8,684 nt of DNA. Source: an uncultured Sphingobium sp. (GTDB lineage: Bacteria > Pseudomonadota > Alphaproteobacteria > Sphingomonadales > Sphingomonadaceae). Below, piece after piece: positions 5,956-8,684 of this stretch. Both the position numbers and the translations under genes were made by a program. The notes beneath the pieces were generated by a model. It was not told the origin of the DNA. It was given only the letters and a program-made list of their open reading frames with translations, and did not search any database. The stretch lies in NCBI GenBank assembly GCA_946479185.1, contig CAMLFF010000124.1:1-8684 (forward strand), written 5' to 3'. Within the stretch, counting starts at the first letter, position 1. Every line of letters starts with the position of its first letter.

Positions 5956-6329
5956 GGCAATTGGCTCACATCATGCGGCATGGGCATCATATTGGTGTTG
6001 AGATGGTGCATGACCCACAGGGAGCCTGCCAGCATGATGACGACCACGATAATCGTAAAGACGAGCGATGTCAGCGACCAGCCGCCTTCCGCCTTGGGAC
6101 TCATATGGAGGAAATAGACCATGTGGACGACGATCTGCACGACTGCGAAGACCATGATGATCGCAGCGGTTGTGCTTGCTGCGAACTGCTCCGTCATCAC
6201 CAGCCAGAAGGGAATGGCGGTGAGGATGACAGAGAGCGCAAAGCCGATCCCATAATCACGCATTGAGGCGTGCGGGATTTCGACCGAGCCATGCTCTTCG
6301 CTGGTGTGGTGGTCGATTTGCTGGCTCAT
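5952..6329 (-). CDS. cyoD: Cytochrome bo3 ubiquinol oxidase subunit IV
   Basis: A 125-residue small subunit with three membrane helices (about 26-46, 53-75 and 85-107). The conserved core includes RDYGIGFALSVILTAIPFW (24-42), VQIVVHMVYFLHM (64-76) and a third helix before WVMHHLNTNMM (105-115), as in CyoD proteins. In E. coli this subunit is not catalytic but is needed for stable assembly and for CuB binding. The chain is about 15 residues longer than E. coli CyoD, through an acidic, His-containing N-terminal extension. The start overlaps the cyoC stop by 4 nt (ATGA), and the stop overlaps the SURF1 start in the same way. Confidence 0.94.
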   Translation of the reverse strand: MSQQIDHHTSEEHGSVEIPHASMRDYGIGFALSVILTAIPFWLVMTEQFAASTTAAIIMVFAVVQIVVHMVYFLHMSPKAEGGWSLTSLVFTIIVVVIMLAGSLWVMHHLNTNMMPMPHDVSQLP

Positions 6330-6958
6330 CGCAGCATCCCCATGAGATAGACAAAGGTGAAGACGCCGATCCAGATGACGTCAAGGAAGTGCCAGAAGAG
6401 GCTCAGGCACGCGACGCGGCGGCGATTGGCGGCAATCAGGCCCTTCTTGCCAAGCTGCACGATGAGCGTCACCAGCCAGATGATGCCGAAGGTGACATGC
6501 AAGCCGTGCGTGCCGACCAGCGTGAAGAAGGCCGAGAGGAAGGCGCTGCGCTGCGGCGTGGCACCAAGCTCGATCAGATGATGGAATTCATAAAGCTCGA
6601 TCGACAGGAAGGCGAGGCCGAACAGCCCCGTGACCGCCAGCCAGATTTGCGTCAGTCGCAGCTTGTTCTGCTGCATGGAGAGCATCGCAAAGCCATAAGT
6701 GATCGACGAGAAGAGCAGCATCGCGGTGTTGAGCGCGATCAGCTTGAGATCGAACAGATCCTTGGGCGAGGGTCCGGCGGCGTAATTGCCGCCTAGCACC
6801 GCATAGCAGGCAAAGAGGATCGCGAAGATGAGGCAATCGCTCATCAGGTAGATCCAGAAGCCCAGCATGGTGCTGTGCCCCTCGGGGTGATCATGCTCCT
6901 CCAGCTCGTAGAAGGAGATCGGCTCGTCGCTCTTACGCAGCGTGGCTGTGTTGCTCAT
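6326..6958 (-). CDS. cyoC: Cytochrome bo3 ubiquinol oxidase subunit III
   Basis: A 210-residue subunit of the COX3 family. Five membrane helices are visible at about 33-54, 72-93, 104-124, 141-168 and 185-206, the five-helix form typical of CyoC rather than the seven of mitochondrial subunit III. Typical segments are TMLGFWIYLMSDCLIFAILF (30-49), ELYEFHHLI (121-129), GTHGLHVTFGIIW (149-161) and LFWHFLDVIWIGVFTFVYLM (187-206). The subunit has no redox centre; it packs against subunit I and is needed for stability. It starts 4 nt after the cyoB stop, with GGAG 9 nt before its ATG, and ends overlapping cyoD. Length is close to E. coli CyoC (204). Confidence 0.95.
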   Translation of the reverse strand: MSNTATLRKSDEPISFYELEEHDHPEGHSTMLGFWIYLMSDCLIFAILFACYAVLGGNYAAGPSPKDLFDLKLIALNTAMLLFSSITYGFAMLSMQQNKLRLTQIWLAVTGLFGLAFLSIELYEFHHLIELGATPQRSAFLSAFFTLVGTHGLHVTFGIIWLVTLIVQLGKKGLIAANRRRVACLSLFWHFLDVIWIGVFTFVYLMGMLR

Positions 6959-6962
6959 CGTC

Positions 6963-8684
6963 TCAGGCTCCGGCCGTCATGCGGCGGGTATGCGCTTCTT
7001 CCGTCGCGGCGACCGTGGCTGCCGGAATGTGGAAGTCCCGCTTGTAATTGAAGCTGTGGAAGATCGCGCCGCCCACGATGCCGAGGAAGCCGAGCGCAGC
7101 CAGCCACCAGATATGCCAGACGAGCGCAAACCCCATCACCAGCGCAATGCCTGAGAGGATGATGCCCGCGCCGGTATTGCTCGGCATATGGATGTCTCGA
7201 TAGCCGCCTTGCGGACGTTCAGCGCCACGCTCCTTCATATCATGCCAGGCATCGAGATGGTGGATCACTGGCGTGAAGGCGAAATTATAGTCTGGCGGGG
7301 GCGAGCTGGTTGCCCATTCGAGCGTGCGGCCATTCCACGGGTCGCCGGTTACGTCCTTCAGCTCTTCGCGCTTCCAGATGCTCACGCCGAACTGGACGAA
7401 CATGGCGGCAATGCCCACCGCGATGACGGCAGCGCCGATGCCCGCGACGATGAAGAAGATCTGCAACTGCGCATCGTCAAACACCCGCATGCGCCGCGTC
7501 ACGCCCATGAGCCCCAAAATGTAGAGCGGCATGAAGGCGAGCCAGAAGCCCACGACCCAGCACCAGAAGCTGATCTTGCCCCAGAACACATCCAGCTTGT
7601 AGCCGAACGCTTTGGGCCACCAGTAATTGATCGCAGCAAAGAGCCCGAACAGCACGCCGCCGATGATGACATTGTGGAAATGCGCGACGAGGAAGAGCGA
7701 GTTGTGCAGCACGAAATCGGCTGGGGGAACGGCAAGCAGCACGCCGGTCATGCCGCCCACAACGAAGGTGAGCATGAAGGCGATGGTCCACATCATCGGC
7801 AGATCGAACCGGATGCGCCCGCGATACATGGTGAACAGCCAGTTGAAGAGCTTGGCACCTGTGGGGATCGAGATCACCATGGTAGTGATGCCGAAGAAGC
7901 TGTTCACGCTCGCGCCCGAGCCCATCGTGAAGAAGTGATGCAGCCACACGAGATAGGAGAGGATGGTGATGACGATGGTGGCATAAACCATCGAGGTATA
8001 GCCGAACAGCTTCTTGCCCGAGAAGGTCGACGCGACTTCCGAGAAGACGCCGAACAAGGGCAGGATGAGGATGTAAACCTCCGGATGGCCCCAGATCCAG
8101 ATGAGGTTCACATACATCATAGGGCTGCCGCCAAAATCGTTCGTGAAGAAGTTTGTGCCGACGTAGCGATCAAGGCCGAGCAGCGCGAGAACGGCAGTCA
8201 GCACGGGGAATGAGGCGACGATGAGGATGTTGGCGCACAGGCTGGTCCAGGTGAAGATGGGCATCTTCATCAGGCCCATGCCGGGCGCGCGCATCTTGAG
8301 GATCGTCACGATGAGGTTGATGCCGGAGAGGGTCGTGCCAACACCGGCGATCTGCAGCGACCAGATATAATAATCCACGCCGACACTGGGGCTATAGGAT
8401 AGGCCCGAGAGCGGTGGGTAAGCCAGCCAGCCGGTCTGCGCGAATTCGCCGATAAAGAGCGACATCATGGTGAGCACAGCGCCTGCCGTGGTCATCCAGA
8501 AGCTGAAATTGTTGAGGAATGGGAAGGAGACGTCCCGCGCGCCGATCTGCAACGGCACGATGTAGTTCATCAGCCCGGTGATGAGCGGCATCGCGACGAA
8601 GAAGATCATGATCACGCCGTGGGCGGTGAAGATCTGGTCGTAATGATGGGCGTTGAGATAGCCTTCCGACCCGCCGAACGCCAT
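6963..8684 (-). CDS. cyoB: Cytochrome bo3 ubiquinol oxidase subunit I (N-terminus outside window)
   Basis: Catalytic haem-copper subunit: it oxidises ubiquinol, reduces O2 to water and pumps protons. The visible 573 residues begin at about E. coli residue 85, so roughly 84 are missing; the ATG at the edge is internal. With an 84-residue offset the key positions are present: low-spin haem ligands H22 and H337 (E. coli H106, H421), high-spin haem ligand H335 (H419), CuB ligands H200, H249 and H250 (H284, H333, H334), the cross-linked tyrosine Y204 (Y288), D-channel D51, N40 and N58 (D135, N124, N142), E202 (E286), K-channel K278 (K362), and quinone-site H14 and Q17 (H98, Q101). [17 protein letters not shown] (452-468) marks the CyoB class rather than aa3 cytochrome c oxidases. 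The C-terminus ends normally, 4 nt before cyoC. cyoA is expected upstream, beyond the right edge. Confidence 0.97.
   Translation of the reverse strand: MAFGGSEGYLNAHHYDQIFTAHGVIMIFFVAMPLITGLMNYIVPLQIGARDVSFPFLNNFSFWMTTAGAVLTMMSLFIGEFAQTGWLAYPPLSGLSYSPSVGVDYYIWSLQIAGVGTTLSGINLIVTILKMRAPGMGLMKMPIFTWTSLCANILIVASFPVLTAVLALLGLDRYVGTNFFTNDFGGSPMMYVNLIWIWGHPEVYILILPLFGVFSEVASTFSGKKLFGYTSMVYATIVITILSYLVWLHHFFTMGSGASVNSFFGITTMVISIPTGAKLFNWLFTMYRGRIRFDLPMMWTIAFMLTFVVGGMTGVLLAVPPADFVLHNSLFLVAHFHNVIIGGVLFGLFAAINYWWPKAFGYKLDVFWGKISFWCWVVGFWLAFMPLYILGLMGVTRRMRVFDDAQLQIFFIVAGIGAAVIAVGIAAMFVQFGVSIWKREELKDVTGDPWNGRTLEWATSSPPPDYNFAFTPVIHHLDAWHDMKERGAERPQGGYRDIHMPSNTGAGIILSGIALVMGFALVWHIWWLAALGFLGIVGGAIFHSFNYKRDFHIPAATVAATEEAHTRRMTAGA

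Noticed and set aside
7188..8213. Long plus-strand ORF of 341 codons opposite cyoB
   Set aside because: It is fully antisense to a highly conserved gene, has the His/Asp/Glu-rich composition typical of reverse frames in GC-rich DNA, and matches no family. The same holds for the plus-strand ORFs at 4183-4776, 4792-5238, 5704-6117 and 6263-6796.

Overview
The window looks like chromosomal DNA of an aerobic, GC-rich alphaproteobacterium. The best guess is a sphingomonad-like lineage, because of a bo3-type quinol oxidase operon that carries SURF1 and an ActS/RegB-ActR/RegA redox two-component pair, plus the residue style of RegA and of the tandem MarR protein. The lineage is an inference from protein character only; no rRNA or other taxonomic marker is present.

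Layout. Positions 1-1000 (+) hold the 3' part of an ArsO-type flavin monooxygenase gene whose 5' end lies outside the window. It converges on a small DUF3817-type membrane protein gene (1020-1322, -). A 203-bp divergent intergenic region with an imperfect palindrome separates that gene from a regulator gene (1526-2539, +) that encodes two MarR-like winged-helix domains in one chain. The regulator converges on a cytochrome b561 gene (2573-3118, -), which has its own 121-bp upstream region containing an FNR/FixK-like box.

From 3240 to the right edge everything is on the minus strand and forms one tightly packed operon, transcribed right to left: cyoB (5' end outside the window) - cyoC - cyoD - SURF1 - regB/actS - regA/actR - a 43-codon single-span membrane ORF. 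Three junctions are 4-nt ATGA overlaps (cyoC/cyoD, cyoD/SURF1, regB/regA) and two are gaps of 4 and 9 nt, so translational coupling is likely. cyoA presumably lies just beyond the right edge.

How the parts work together. CyoB/C/D form the proton-pumping ubiquinol oxidase, and SURF1 is the likely assembly factor. RegB has the quinone-sensing GGxxNPF motif and the redox-active cysteine of its family, so it should read the redox state of the same ubiquinone pool that the oxidase empties. RegA would carry that signal to transcription. Cytochrome b561, next along the same strand, is another quinone-linked membrane haem protein and may be under oxygen or redox control through the FNR-like box. Every main gene belongs to a known family. 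I see no clearly undescribed system. The least-explained elements are the 43-residue membrane peptide after regA, the two-domain MarR protein with its putative operator, and a short direct repeat on either side of the DUF3817 gene. No tRNA, rRNA, CRISPR, insertion sequence or convincing intrinsic terminator was seen.
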